64,000 nucleotides of DNA from Flavobacterium lindanitolerans (GCF_002846575.1 NZ_PJND01000009.1:62001-126000), one strand, 5' to 3'; positions 1 through 8,967 are shown, numbered from the stretch's first letter. The notes: generated from the letters alone by a model not told the origin. A program made the numbers and translations.

Positions 1-971
1 TATACATTGCAATTTTATTGCATGACATAGGACATGGCCCGTTTTCGCATGCTATGGAACACAGTATAGTAGAAAATGTAAATCATGAAGCAATTTCATT
101 ATTATTTATGAATAAGCTTAATGAAGAGTTTGATGGACAGCTTACTTTGGCAATACGGGTTTTCAAAGGTGAATACCATAGAAAGTTTATGCTACAGCTT
201 ATTTCGAGTCAGCTGGACATGGACAGGATGGATTATCTTAGAAGAGACAGTTTTTACTCGGGTGTTGCAGAAGGAAATATCAATTCGGACCGATTAATTC
301 AGATGATGAATGTGGTTGATGATGTTTTGGTCATTGAAGAAAAAGGAATCTACTCTGTCGAAAAATTTCTGATGGCAAGAAGGCTTATGTACTGGCAGGC
401 TTATCTTCATAAAACGAGCCTGGTAGCAGAAAATATGCTGGTTAGAGTACTCAAAAGAGCAAAGGAATTATCACAAAAAGGAGTCGTATTGCCGTGTAGT
501 GAACCGTTATTGTATTTTATGCAGCATAAGGTTGAATTAAATGATTTTGACGATGCTGTTCTTGAAAGATTTTCACAACTGGATGACACCGATATTATTG
601 CGGCTTTAAAAGCATGGCAAAATCATAATGATTTTATATTGAGTAATTTAAGTAAAATGATTGTGAATCGGGATTTGCTGAAAATTAAGCTCAGTAGCGA
701 AAAATATACACCTGAAGATGTGGAAGACCTAAAATCAAAGTTGACTAATTTTTACAGGATTTCACAACAGGAAGCTTCCTATTTTATATTCAAAGGAAAA
801 ATTAAAAACCAGGCCTATAATAAGGATGTTGAACCTATCAAAATATTAAAAAAGGATAGGACAATTGAAGATGTTGTTGAAGCTTCGGATCAGCTCAATC
901 TCAAGGCACTTTCAAAGCCTGTAACCAAATATTTTATTTGTTTCCCAAAAGTACTTGCGGAAAATTCATAA
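1..971 (+). CDS. HD-domain phosphohydrolase, 5' end cut off by the window
   Basis: The frame is open to the left edge of the window, and its first in-window methionine candidate is really a TTG inside the coding sequence, so the start lies outside. The visible part begins within the HD metal-binding motif (LLHDIGHGPFSH), with His and Asp ligands of an HD phosphohydrolase. This fits the COG1078 family, whose characterised relatives act on nucleoside triphosphates or other phosphoesters; the substrate here cannot be read. About 320 residues remain, against roughly 400 for full-length relatives. It lies 30 bp upstream of lpxD on the same strand, an order seen in other Flavobacteria, but no link to lipid A is shown. 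Confidence 0.85.
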   Translation, partial: YIAILLHDIGHGPFSHAMEHSIVENVNHEAISLLFMNKLNEEFDGQLTLAIRVFKGEYHRKFMLQLISSQLDMDRMDYLRRDSFYSGVAEGNINSDRLIQMMNVVDDVLVIEEKGIYSVEKFLMARRLMYWQAYLHKTSLVAENMLVRVLKRAKELSQKGVVLPCSEPLLYFMQHKVELNDFDDAVLERFSQLDDTDIIAALKAWQNHNDFILSNLSKMIVNRDLLKIKLSSEKYTPEDVEDLKSKLTNFYRISQQEASYFIFKGKIKNQAYNKDVEPIKILKKDRTIEDVVEASDQLNLKALSKPVTKYFICFPKVLAENS

Positions 972-1001
972 ATAAAATCAAATTTTTATATTTTTGTCAA
1001 G

Positions 1002-2045
1002 ATGAAATTCACAGCAGAACAAATAGCAGGTATTTTAGACGGTGAAGTAGTAGGGAATCCCCATGCGGAAGTTTATAAATTGTCAAAAATAGAAGAAGGT
1101 TCCGAAGGATCCCTGACATTTTTGGCAAACCCTAAATACCTTAATTATATTTATACCACTCAGGCAACGATTACGATTGTAAATACTACATTTACTCCGG
1201 AATCTGAAATTACTACCACACTTATTAAGGTAGAAGACGCCTATAAATCCTTTTCCAAATTATTAGAATATTACAATCAGGTTAAACTGATGAAGTCTGG
1301 CATAGAACAGCCTTCTGTAATTTCTGAAAACGTGACCTATGGTGATAACCTCTATCTGGGAAGTTTTTGCTATATTGGCAAAAATGTCAAAATAGGAGAG
1401 AACGTTAAGATATATCCTAATAGTTTTGTAGGAGATAATGTAACTATTGGTGATAATACTATCCTTTTTGCAGGTGTGCGTATCTATTCAGAAACAGAAA
1501 TAGGAAGAGGATGCACCATCCACTCGGGAGCTATTATAGGTTCTGACGGTTTTGGTTTTGTGCCAAATGAAGAAGGTGTTTACAGTAAGGTACCACAAAT
1601 AGGAAATGTTATTATTGAAGATAATGTAGATATTGGCTCATGCACTACCATTGACAGGGCTACATTAGGTTCTACTATAATCAAAAAAGGCGTTAAGCTC
1701 GATAACCAGATTCAGATTGCTCACAACGTTGTAATTGGAGAAAATACGGTTATAGCTTCACAAACGGGTGTTGCGGGTTCTACCAAAATAGGCAGTAATT
1801 GCATTATTGGCGGACAAGTAGGCATAGTAGGTCATATTACTATTGGTAATGGTGTCCGTATTCAGGCGCAGTCCGGAGTGGGTAAAAACCTTGCTGACGG
1901 AGAAACAGTTCAGGGTAGTCCGGCATTAGGCTATTCTGATTTTAATAAATCGTATGTTCATTTCAAGAACCTGCCAAAGATAGTATCAGATATTGAAGCC
2001 TTAAAAAAACAAGTAACAAACGAAAATAGCATAAACAATGGTTAA
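1002..2045 (+). CDS. lpxD: UDP-3-O-(3-hydroxyacyl)glucosamine N-acyltransferase LpxD
   Basis: Third step of lipid A synthesis: adds the second 3-hydroxyacyl chain, from acyl-ACP, to the glucosamine amine in the cytoplasm. The 347-residue length is typical. An N-terminal LpxD uridine-binding region (about 1-100) precedes a left-handed beta-helix of hexapeptide repeats (about 105-300). The catalytic His is near residue 241 in the DNQIQIAHN motif. The last 8 bases overlap the start of lpxC-fabZ (ATGGTTAA), indicating translational coupling. The whole set lpxD, lpxC-fabZ, lpxA is tightly packed and should be one transcript. Confidence 0.96.
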   Translation: MKFTAEQIAGILDGEVVGNPHAEVYKLSKIEEGSEGSLTFLANPKYLNYIYTTQATITIVNTTFTPESEITTTLIKVEDAYKSFSKLLEYYNQVKLMKSGIEQPSVISENVTYGDNLYLGSFCYIGKNVKIGENVKIYPNSFVGDNVTIGDNTILFAGVRIYSETEIGRGCTIHSGAIIGSDGFGFVPNEEGVYSKVPQIGNVIIEDNVDIGSCTTIDRATLGSTIIKKGVKLDNQIQIAHNVVIGENTVIASQTGVAGSTKIGSNCIIGGQVGIVGHITIGNGVRIQAQSGVGKNLADGETVQGSPALGYSDFNKSYVHFKNLPKIVSDIEALKKQVTNENSINNG

Positions 2046-3426
2046 ACAGAAGACCATAAAGAATGAAATCTCACTAACAGGCGTGGGATTGCATACTGGT
2101 AAAGAAGTAAAAATGACTTTCAAGCCTGCTCCTATAAACAATGGTTTTACATTTGTAAGGGTAGATTTAGAAGGCCAGCCTATTATTGAAGCAGATGCCA
2201 ATTATGTAGTAAACACACAACGTGGCACCAACTTAGAGAAAAAAGGAGTAAAAATTCAAACTTCTGAACACGTATTGGCAGCATTCATTGGTTGCGATAT
2301 CGATAACGTTATTATTGAATTGGATGCTTCGGAACCGCCTATTATGGATGGCTCCTCAAAGTTTTTTGTTGAGGCGATTGAAAAAGCCGGAATCGAAGAA
2401 CAGGATGCCGAGCGTAAAGTATATGTAGTAAAAGAAGTTATTTCTTATACTGATGAGGCTACCGGAAGCGAAATTTTGGTAATGCCATCTGACGATTATC
2501 AGGTAACCACTATGGTCGATTTTGGTACAAAAGTTTTGGGTACTCAAAACGCTACCATGAAAAGCATTGCTGATTTCAAGACAGAAATTGCAGATGCAAG
2601 AACCTTCAGCTTCCTTCACGAATTGGAAGCATTGCTGGAAAACGGATTGATAAAAGGAGGCGACCTAAACAATGCTATTGTTTATGTTGACAAGGAAATT
2701 TCTGATAGCACTATGGAAAACCTAAAGGTAGCTTTTGGAAAAGATAAGATTTCTGTAAAACCAAACGGAGTTTTAGACAACCTGACTTTACACTATCCAA
2801 ACGAAGCAGCCCGCCACAAATTACTTGATGTTGTTGGTGACCTGGCCTTAATCGGAATGAAGATTAAAGGAAAAGTTATAGCAAATAAACCAGGACATTT
2901 TGTGAATACGCAATTCGCTAAAAAAATGTCCAAAATCATCAAAATAGAACAAAGAAATCAGGTACCTGTTTATGATTTAAATCAGGAACCTTTAATGGAT
3001 ATCCATAAAATTATGAGCATTTTGCCTCATAGACCACCTTTCCTGTTTATTGATAGAATTATAGAAATGTCAGATACACATGTTGTTGGATTAAAGAATG
3101 TGACTATGAATGAAAGTTTCTTCGTAGGCCACTTTCCAGGAGCACCGGTAATGCCAGGCGTTATCATTGTAGAAGCCATGGCACAGACGGGAGGAATCCT
3201 TATTTTGAGCTCTGTACCGGATCCTGAAAATTACCTGACTTATTTTATGAAAATTGACAATGTAAAATTCAAACAAAAGGTATTGCCGGGAGACAGCCTA
3301 ATTTTCAAATGTGATTTGATGTCTCCAATCAGAAGGGGAATTTGCCAGATGCAGGCCAGTGCTTATGCTAACGGAAGATTAGTAGCAGAAGCGGAGCTGA
3401 TGGCGCAAATTTCAAAAACTAACTAA
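2038..3426 (+). CDS. lpxC/fabZ: Bifunctional LpxC deacetylase / FabZ dehydratase
   Basis: One 462-residue polypeptide carries two enzymes. Residues about 1-315 are LpxC, the zinc-dependent UDP-3-O-acyl-N-acetylglucosamine deacetylase that commits the cell to lipid A; the SEHVLAAF motif, the HKLLDVVGDL motif and PGHFVNT supply the zinc and catalytic residues. Residues about 318-462 are FabZ, the 3-hydroxyacyl-ACP dehydratase of fatty acid synthesis, with the catalytic His in FFVGHFPGAPVMPG and the Glu in VEAMAQ. This fusion is a known feature of Bacteroidota and is strong evidence for the phylum. Both enzymes draw on the same 3-hydroxyacyl-ACP pool, so fusion ties the two pathways together. 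Confidence 0.97.
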   Translation: MVKQKTIKNEISLTGVGLHTGKEVKMTFKPAPINNGFTFVRVDLEGQPIIEADANYVVNTQRGTNLEKKGVKIQTSEHVLAAFIGCDIDNVIIELDASEPPIMDGSSKFFVEAIEKAGIEEQDAERKVYVVKEVISYTDEATGSEILVMPSDDYQVTTMVDFGTKVLGTQNATMKSIADFKTEIADARTFSFLHELEALLENGLIKGGDLNNAIVYVDKEISDSTMENLKVAFGKDKISVKPNGVLDNLTLHYPNEAARHKLLDVVGDLALIGMKIKGKVIANKPGHFVNTQFAKKMSKIIKIEQRNQVPVYDLNQEPLMDIHKIMSILPHRPPFLFIDRIIEMSDTHVVGLKNVTMNESFFVGHFPGAPVMPGVIIVEAMAQTGGILILSSVPDPENYLTYFMKIDNVKFKQKVLPGDSLIFKCDLMSPIRRGICQMQASAYANGRLVAEAELMAQISKTN

Positions 3427-3439
3427 TCAAAAAAGATTT

Positions 3440-4225
3440 ATGAATCAACCTTTAGCATACGTTCATCCTGGTGCAAAAATCGCTAAAAATGTTGTAATAG
3501 AGCCATTCACAACAATTCATAATAATGTTGTTATTGGTGATGGAACCTGGATAGGTTCTAATGTTACAATTATGGAAGGTGCAAGAATAGGGAAGAACTG
3601 CAATATTTTTCCGGGTGCTGTAATTTCAGCAGTTCCGCAAGACCTTAAATTTGGAGGAGAAGATTCTTTGGCAATTATTGGAGATAATTCAACAATCAGA
3701 GAATGTGTTACCATCAACAGAGGTACAATTGCTTCCGGACAGACCGTTATAGGCAAGAATTGCCTGGTTATGGCAACTGCGCATATTGCCCACGACTGTC
3801 ATATAGGCGACAACGCAATTATAGTTAATGGTGTTGCCTTAGCAGGTCACGTAACTGTAGGTAACTACGCCATCATAGGAGGTTTGGCAGCCGTTCACCA
3901 GTTCATCAGCATTGGAGATCATGCTATGATTTCCGGAGGATCTCTGGTAAGAAAAGATGTTCCCCCTTATACAAAAGCGGCAAAAGAACCGCTTTCTTAT
4001 GTAGGAATTAATTCTGTGGGATTGAGGAGAAGAGGCTTTTCTACTGAAAAAATCAGAGAAATTCAGGAAATCTACCGAATCTTATACCAGAAAAATTACA
4101 ACACGACTCAGGCTTTAAGTATAATTGAAGCAGAAATGGAAGCTACTCCGGAAAGAGACGAAATTATCCTTTTCATCAGAAACTCATCAAGAGGAGTAAT
4201 GAAAGGATATACAGGAATTTATTAA
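3440..4225 (+). CDS. lpxA: UDP-N-acetylglucosamine O-acyltransferase LpxA
   Basis: First step of lipid A synthesis: transfers a 3-hydroxyacyl chain from ACP to the 3-OH of UDP-GlcNAc. The 261 residues are normal for the family, with hexapeptide repeats over the first about 190 residues and a helical C-terminus. The catalytic His is residue 118 in AHIAHDCHIG. It follows lpxC-fabZ by 13 bp, so it is co-transcribed with it. The order D-C/Z-A differs from the enterobacterial lpxD-fabZ-lpxA-lpxB cluster, and lpxB is not in this window. Confidence 0.96.
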   Translation: MNQPLAYVHPGAKIAKNVVIEPFTTIHNNVVIGDGTWIGSNVTIMEGARIGKNCNIFPGAVISAVPQDLKFGGEDSLAIIGDNSTIRECVTINRGTIASGQTVIGKNCLVMATAHIAHDCHIGDNAIIVNGVALAGHVTVGNYAIIGGLAAVHQFISIGDHAMISGGSLVRKDVPPYTKAAKEPLSYVGINSVGLRRRGFSTEKIREIQEIYRILYQKNYNTTQALSIIEAEMEATPERDEIILFIRNSSRGVMKGYTGIY

Positions 4226-4261
4226 TAATTAAAGCAAAATAAAAAACGAAATAACAAACAA

Positions 4262-4828
4262 ATGGCAAGTACTGCAGACATTAGAAACGGATTGTGTATC
4301 AAATTCAACCACGATATTTATAAAATTGTAGAGTTCCTTCACGTAAAACCTGGAAAAGGCCCGGCTTTCGTTAGAACTAAACTAAAAAGCTTAACTTCAG
4401 GAAAAGTTTTGGATAACACTTTTTCTGCAGGACATAAAATTGATGTAATCCGTGTTGAAACACACACTTTCCAGTTTTTATATGCTGAAGGAAATGAGTA
4501 TCACTTCATGAATGCTGAAACCTTTGAGCAAATTTCATTAAACAAAGATGTGCTTGATGCACCGGAATTACTAAAAGAGGGAACTAATGTAATGATCCAG
4601 ATCAATACAGAAACGGATTTGCCTCTTTCTGTAGACATGCCGGCTTCTATAATTTTAGAAGTTACTTATGCAGAACCTGGAGTAAAAGGTAACACGGCTA
4701 CAAACGCAACAAAGCCGGCAACCGTAGAAACCGGAGCTACTGTAAACGTTCCTTTGTTTATCAATGAAGGTGACAAAATCAAAATTGATACCGCTACAGG
4801 AGCTTACATGGAGCGTGTAAAAGAATAA
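4262..4828 (+). CDS. efp: Translation elongation factor P
   Basis: EF-P enters the ribosomal E site and speeds peptide bond formation at polyproline stretches. The 188 residues contain the KOW-like domain I and two OB-fold domains. The tip residue that carries post-translational modification in other bacteria is Lys32 in KPGKGPAFVR, so a lysine-type modification is possible; neither epmA nor epmB is in the window. The gene lies 36 bp after lpxA and is followed by a clear terminator, so it probably ends the lpx transcript, as in other Flavobacteria. Confidence 0.96.
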   Translation: MASTADIRNGLCIKFNHDIYKIVEFLHVKPGKGPAFVRTKLKSLTSGKVLDNTFSAGHKIDVIRVETHTFQFLYAEGNEYHFMNAETFEQISLNKDVLDAPELLKEGTNVMIQINTETDLPLSVDMPASIILEVTYAEPGVKGNTATNATKPATVETGATVNVPLFINEGDKIKIDTATGAYMERVKE

Positions 4829-4845
4829 TTAAATTAGTAAATTTG

Positions 4846-4876
4846 AAAATGAGATAGCTTTTAGTTATCTCATTTT
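4846..4876 (+). terminator. Hairpin terminator after efp
   Basis: An 11-bp perfect inverted repeat (AAAATGAGATA at 4846-4856 and its complement at 4866-4876) encloses a 9-nt loop, and the descending arm ends in TTTT. It lies 17 bp after the efp stop and separates the lpx-efp transcript from the second lpxD-like gene. Confidence 0.8.
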
Positions 4877-4909
4877 CTTATTAGCTCAATTTCAAATCAT
4901 ACGACCAAT

Positions 4910-5839
4910 ATGAAATTTCCTAAAACACATACTTTAAAAGAAGTTGCTGACATTATTGACAGCAAATATATTGGCGATCCAAATTTTCCGGTTTACGGAA
5001 TGAATGAAATTCATGTCGTAGAACCAGGAGATATTGTCTTTGTCGACCATCCAAAATATTATGACAAAGCGTTACAATCAGCAGCTACAATTATTCTGAT
5101 TAATAAAGAAGTAGAATGTCCGGAAGGAAAAGCATTGCTTGTTTCAGATGATCCGTTTCGGGATTTCAATAAACTGACAAGACATTTCAGACCTTTTAGG
5201 GCTACTGAAACGGCGATTTCGCTTAGCGCAGAAATTGGTGAAGGAACCTATATCCAGCCCAATTGTTTTATTGGTAATCAGGTCAGAATAGGAAAAAATT
5301 GTATCATCCATTCGAATGTCTCTATATATGACCATACGGTTATTGGAGATAACGTAATAATTCATGCAGGAGCTATTTTAGGGGCAGATGCTTTTTACTA
5401 TAAAAAGCGCCCTGAAGGTTTTGACCAGCTTATTTCCGGAGGAAGGGTTGTTATTGAAGACAATGTAGGAATAGGTGCCTTATGTACTATCGACCGTGGG
5501 GTAACCGGGGATACTACTATTGGTGAAGGAACAAAACTGGACAATCAGGTTCATGTTGGACACGATACGGTAATCGGAAAAAAATGCCTTATCGCTGCAC
5601 AGACCGGAATCGCAGGTTGTGTAAAAATCATGGACGAAGTAACCATTTGGGGGCAAGTAGGAGTTATTAGCAGTATCACAATTGGTGAAAGGGCTGTTGT
5701 TATGGCGCAATCCGGTATTACAAAATCAATCGAAGGCGATAAAACCTATTTTGGTACTCCGGCCGACGAAGCCCGTGAAAAATTAAAACAATATGCCAAC
5801 GTAAAGAAAATTCCGGAAATCCTTAATAAACTGAAATAA
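4910..5839 (+). CDS. Second LpxD-like N-acyltransferase
   Basis: A 309-residue left-handed beta-helix protein with an LpxD-type N-terminal region (about 1-95) and hexapeptide repeats after it. The catalytic His of LpxD is kept in the motif [13 protein letters not shown]. It is about 40 residues shorter than the lpxD product at 1002-2045 and clearly diverged from it, so it is a paralogue, not a duplicate. Flavobacteria commonly carry such a gene beside efp. It may acylate a different UDP-sugar or use another chain length; the sequence does not decide. A downstream NTF2-like gene follows after 2 bp. Confidence 0.88.
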   Translation: MKFPKTHTLKEVADIIDSKYIGDPNFPVYGMNEIHVVEPGDIVFVDHPKYYDKALQSAATIILINKEVECPEGKALLVSDDPFRDFNKLTRHFRPFRATETAISLSAEIGEGTYIQPNCFIGNQVRIGKNCIIHSNVSIYDHTVIGDNVIIHAGAILGADAFYYKKRPEGFDQLISGGRVVIEDNVGIGALCTIDRGVTGDTTIGEGTKLDNQVHVGHDTVIGKKCLIAAQTGIAGCVKIMDEVTIWGQVGVISSITIGERAVVMAQSGITKSIEGDKTYFGTPADEAREKLKQYANVKKIPEILNKLK

Positions 5840-5841
5840 GA

Positions 5842-6204
5842 ATGACACCAAAAGAAATCGTACAGAATTTTTACAAGTCAGATGCACTTCTTGACCAAAA
5901 AATAATGGAATCTTCATTGCATCCTGAAGTTGTTTTAGACTGGAATAGTTCAAAAGGATTTTTGCAGATGAACAGGACTGAAATATTAGCCTTGTCTGCT
6001 GAACTTCAGGTTGCCTATACACGATCAAAAATTCGCATCAGCCATATTCTGGAAGAAGAAAATTTGGTTTCTGTAAGATATTCACACTATGTAAAAACAT
6101 TTGAAAACCCAAGAGAAGAGATGCTTTTGGCCCATTTTATGGTAATCTGGGAAATAAAAGACGGCAAACTTTACAGGGGATTTCAAATGAGCCAACTGTC
6201 CTGA
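5842..6204 (+). CDS. Small NTF2-like (SnoaL-type) protein
   Basis: A 120-residue protein whose pattern (N-terminal helices with a YKSDALLD segment, then curved beta strands ending in the YRGFQMSQ region) fits the cone-shaped NTF2-like fold used by SnoaL-type isomerases and many binding proteins of unknown role. No catalytic residues can be named. It begins 2 bp after the LpxD-like gene and is probably co-transcribed with it. Confidence 0.7.
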   Translation: MTPKEIVQNFYKSDALLDQKIMESSLHPEVVLDWNSSKGFLQMNRTEILALSAELQVAYTRSKIRISHILEEENLVSVRYSHYVKTFENPREEMLLAHFMVIWEIKDGKLYRGFQMSQLS

Positions 6205-6254
6205 TTTCTTAAATATTTAAGCATAAAAAACTTTCCTATTAGGCATCAAAACCT

Positions 6255-6262
6255 TACTTTTG
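6255..6262 (+). promoter_or_regulatory. Bacteroidota -7 element upstream of sucD
   Basis: TACTTTTG matches the TAnnTTTG consensus exactly, 37 bp before the sucD start codon. No convincing -33 TTG is seen at the usual 19-21 bp spacing. Confidence 0.6.
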
Positions 6263-6299
6263 CAACACCATTCAAAAAAATAAATTTAAAAAATATATT

Positions 6300-7172
6300 A
6301 TGAGCGTTTTAGTCAATAAAGATTCTAAAATAATTGTTCAAGGTTTTACAGGAAGCGAAGGAACTTTTCACGCTTCTCAAATGATTGAATACGGAACAAA
6401 TGTTGTAGGTGGTGTAACTCCGGGTAAAGGAGGAACAACTCACTTAGACCGTCCGGTTTTCAACACTGTTAAAGATGCTGTTGATCAGGCTGGAGCAGAT
6501 ACTACAATCATTTTCGTACCGCCAGCTTTCGCGGCTGACGCAATTATGGAAGCTGCAGATGCAGGAATCAAAGTCATTATCACAATTACTGAAGGAATTC
6601 CGGTTGCTGATATGGTTAAGGCTTACGCTTATATTCAAAATAAAGATTGTCGCCTTGTAGGTCCAAACTGTCCGGGTGTAATTACTCCGGAAGAAGCTAA
6701 AGTTGGTATCATGCCAGGTTTCGTTTTCAAAAAAGGAAAAGTAGGTATCGTTTCCAAATCAGGAACACTTACTTATGAAGCAGCAGATCAGGTGGTAAAA
6801 CAAGGTATGGGAATCACTACGGCTATCGGTATTGGAGGAGATCCAATCATTGGAACTACTACAAAAGAAGCTGTTGAATTGTTGATGAACGACCCTGAAA
6901 CAGAATGTATCATCATGATTGGTGAAATCGGTGGGCAATTAGAAGCTGATGCTGCTAAATGGATTAAAGCTGACGGGAACAGAAAACCGGTTATCGGATT
7001 CATCGCTGGTGAAACTGCTCCAAAAGGAAGAACAATGGGTCACGCTGGTGCAATTGTAGGTGGAGCTGACGATACAGCTGAAGCTAAAAAACGCATCATG
7101 AGAGAAAATGGTATCCACGTTGTTGATTCTCCTGCTGAAATCGGTAAAAAAGTAAAAGAAGTTATGGGTTAA
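6300..7172 (+). CDS. sucD: Succinate-CoA ligase, alpha subunit
   Basis: Forms the nucleotide-linked succinyl-CoA/succinate interconversion of the TCA cycle with the beta subunit SucC, which is not in the window. The 290 residues contain an N-terminal Rossmann CoA-binding domain ([10 protein letters not shown] near the start) and a ligase domain with the phospho-histidine at residue 248 in GHAGAIVGG. Length and motifs are normal. It has its own promoter and a strong terminator, so it is likely a single-gene transcript; sucC being elsewhere is usual in Flavobacteria. Confidence 0.96.
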   Translation: MSVLVNKDSKIIVQGFTGSEGTFHASQMIEYGTNVVGGVTPGKGGTTHLDRPVFNTVKDAVDQAGADTTIIFVPPAFAADAIMEAADAGIKVIITITEGIPVADMVKAYAYIQNKDCRLVGPNCPGVITPEEAKVGIMPGFVFKKGKVGIVSKSGTLTYEAADQVVKQGMGITTAIGIGGDPIIGTTTKEAVELLMNDPETECIIMIGEIGGQLEADAAKWIKADGNRKPVIGFIAGETAPKGRTMGHAGAIVGGADDTAEAKKRIMRENGIHVVDSPAEIGKKVKEVMG

Positions 7173-7190
7173 TCTCCATATAATTGATAT

Positions 7191-7220
7191 AAAAAGCCTT
7201 GCATATTGCGAGGCTTTTTT
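7191..7220 (+). terminator. Terminator after sucD
   Basis: A 12-bp stem (AAAAAGCCTTGC with one G-U pair), 5-nt loop and a run of six T residues, 18 bp after the sucD stop. It is a textbook intrinsic terminator. Confidence 0.9.
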
Positions 7221-7252
7221 ATTTAATGACGATTTTTTTATAATTTTAAAGA

Positions 7253-7738
7253 ATGAAACAAGCCTTTCTGCCATTAGTTAATCAAAACTCCAAAATCCTT
7301 ATTTTAGGAACTATGCCCGGAGAAAAATCGCTGGAATTACAGGAATATTATGGTAATAAAGGGAACAGTTTCTGGAAGCTGCTTTTCACGCTATTTAACC
7401 GGCCCTTGCCAAAAGAATATATAGAAAAGAAACAGTTATTAGAAGAGAACAATATTGCACTTTGGGATGTTCTGGCCTATTGTGAAAGAACAGGAAGTCT
7501 GGACAGCAATATAAAGAATGAAAAAGCCAATGATTTTGAAAGCTTTTACAAGCAATATCCCAATATTAAACATGTCTTTTTTTCGAGTAAAAATGCATCC
7601 AATTTCTATGATAAATATGTAGGTCGGAAAAAAGATTTGCAGTATTCCATTTTACCATCACCAAGTGGTGCCAATGCTTCTAAAAGTTTTTTACAAAAAC
7701 TGGAAGAATGGGAAGCTATTTTGGAAGCACTGAAATAA
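7253..7738 (+). CDS. Hypoxanthine-DNA glycosylase (UDG superfamily family 6)
   Basis: A 161-residue member of the uracil-DNA glycosylase superfamily. The N-terminal motif GTMPGEKSLELQEYYGN followed by SFW, and the C-terminal ILPSPSGANAS, match family 6 enzymes, which remove deoxyinosine (hypoxanthine) from deaminated adenine and have little uracil activity. Activity is inferred from family membership only. It stands alone between two terminators or near-terminators. Endonuclease V, a second deoxyinosine repair enzyme, is encoded at 21.2 kb. Confidence 0.85.
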   Translation: MKQAFLPLVNQNSKILILGTMPGEKSLELQEYYGNKGNSFWKLLFTLFNRPLPKEYIEKKQLLEENNIALWDVLAYCERTGSLDSNIKNEKANDFESFYKQYPNIKHVFFSSKNASNFYDKYVGRKKDLQYSILPSPSGANASKSFLQKLEEWEAILEALK

Positions 7739-7788
7739 TTTTAGTAAATTAGATTCCTTAGAATTATCCTTAATAAACAAAACAAAAT

Positions 7789-8664
7789 ATGTCAAACATC
7801 GACTTAATCATAGAAGAAAGGCCACGTGATATTGGGGACTTTTTGGTAGGCAGACTATTACCTTTCCGTAAAAAAAGAATGGTAGGGCCATTTATCTTTA
7901 TTGACCACATGGGACCAACAAAAATGGGACCGGATCATTATATGGATGTAGGCCAGCATCCGCACATTGGATTGGCAACATTGACTTTCTTGCTCGAAGG
8001 CGAAGTCATGCATAAGGATAGTATTGGCACTGTACAGAAAATAGCTCCGGGGTCTGTAAACTGGATGATTGCCGGAAATGGTGTAACCCATACCGAAAGA
8101 ACTCCTGAAGAATTAAGACACGGAAAAGAGTATATGATGCATGGCTACCAAATATGGGTAGCACTGCCAAAAGACAAAGAAGATATGGAGCCGGAATTTC
8201 ACCATTTTGACAGGAACGATCTGCCACGATGGAAAGACGAAACGGCAGAATTTACATTAGTGGCAGGAAAAGGATACGGTAAAGAATCACCGGTTCCGGT
8301 ACATTCTGATCTGTTTATGGTCGAAATCAAAACCCAGGATGAATACCTTCTCCATACAGAAGGACAGCTTTTTGGGGAAATTGGAATCTGTGTCGTTGAA
8401 GGCGCTGTTCAGGCCTGTGATAATCATGTTGAAAAAGGAAATATGTTGGTGTCAAAATTGGACAATGCCTGTTCCATGACCCTCAAACCAAATACCCATA
8501 TTATTCTTTTTGGTGGTCAACCGCTTCCTGAAGAGCGATTTATCTATTGGAATTTTGTGTCTTCCAGCAATGAAAAAATTGAAGCGGCAAAAGAACGTTG
8601 GAGAAAAAAAGAATTTCCGAAGGTAAAAGACGATAACAGTTATGTTGTCATGCCGGAAGTTTAA
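7789..8664 (+). CDS. Pirin family protein
   Basis: A 291-residue bicupin. The N-terminal cupin has all four metal ligands of human pirin: His57 and His59 in QHPHIGL, His101 and Glu103 in GVTHTE. Some bacterial pirins act as quercetin 2,3-dioxygenases, and others bind partner enzymes; the sequence does not tell which. It starts 50 bp after the glycosylase and ends at its own terminator. Confidence 0.9.
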   Translation: MSNIDLIIEERPRDIGDFLVGRLLPFRKKRMVGPFIFIDHMGPTKMGPDHYMDVGQHPHIGLATLTFLLEGEVMHKDSIGTVQKIAPGSVNWMIAGNGVTHTERTPEELRHGKEYMMHGYQIWVALPKDKEDMEPEFHHFDRNDLPRWKDETAEFTLVAGKGYGKESPVPVHSDLFMVEIKTQDEYLLHTEGQLFGEIGICVVEGAVQACDNHVEKGNMLVSKLDNACSMTLKPNTHIILFGGQPLPEERFIYWNFVSSSNEKIEAAKERWRKKEFPKVKDDNSYVVMPEV

Positions 8665-8680
8665 TTCAAATAAAACAAAC

Positions 8681-8725
8681 CAAAAAGCCTCTCTGTTGAA
8701 TTGATAATAGAGAGGCTTTGTTTTT
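8681..8725 (+). terminator. Terminator after the pirin gene
   Basis: A 12-bp stem built from AAAGCCTCTCT and its complement with a 14-nt loop, followed by GTTTTT. It lies 17 bp after the stop codon. Confidence 0.85.
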
Positions 8726-8805
8726 ACAGATAATTTAATTGCGCGGAAGATTATTAAATATTTGTAAAAACTGCAATTACTGTAAATATAATTTAAAATA
8801 TGCTT

Positions 8806-8813
8806 TATATTTG
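8806..8813 (+). promoter_or_regulatory. -7 element of the NhaC-type transporter gene
   Basis: TATATTTG matches TAnnTTTG exactly. It would start transcription near 8820, just at the first pairing arm of the structured leader at 8820-8881, which supports both calls. No clear -33 TTG is visible. Confidence 0.65.
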
Positions 8814-8819
8814 CATCCG

Positions 8820-8895
8820 TTATCACGAATCTCATAAAGAGATAGCAACCTGCAACAACAAGCAAGGTGCTAAAACGATAAGCCAAATCCTTTGG
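8820..8895 (+). promoter_or_regulatory. Structured 5' leader resembling a minimal S-box (SAM-I) aptamer
   Basis: Three helices can be drawn. P1 pairs TTATC (8820-8824) with GATAA (8877-8881). A P2-like hairpin pairs ATCTC (8829-8833) with GAGAT (8839-8843). A P3-like hairpin pairs ACCTGC (8848-8853) with GCAAGGT (8862-8868) with one bulged A. The single-stranded core reads GCAACC before P3 and GGTGCTAAA after it, as in SAM-I riboswitches. The GA-rich kink-turn and pseudoknot part of P2 and the P4 helix are missing. A further hairpin CCAAA-TCC-TTTGG follows at 8883-8895. SAM binding is inference and uncertain. Confidence 0.45.
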
Positions 8896-8967
8896 AAAAA
8901 ATGTTGCCATTCCACACTTTTTTCGGTTTGCTTTTCGTCGTGAGCTTTATTAATTTTTAAGCAATCG

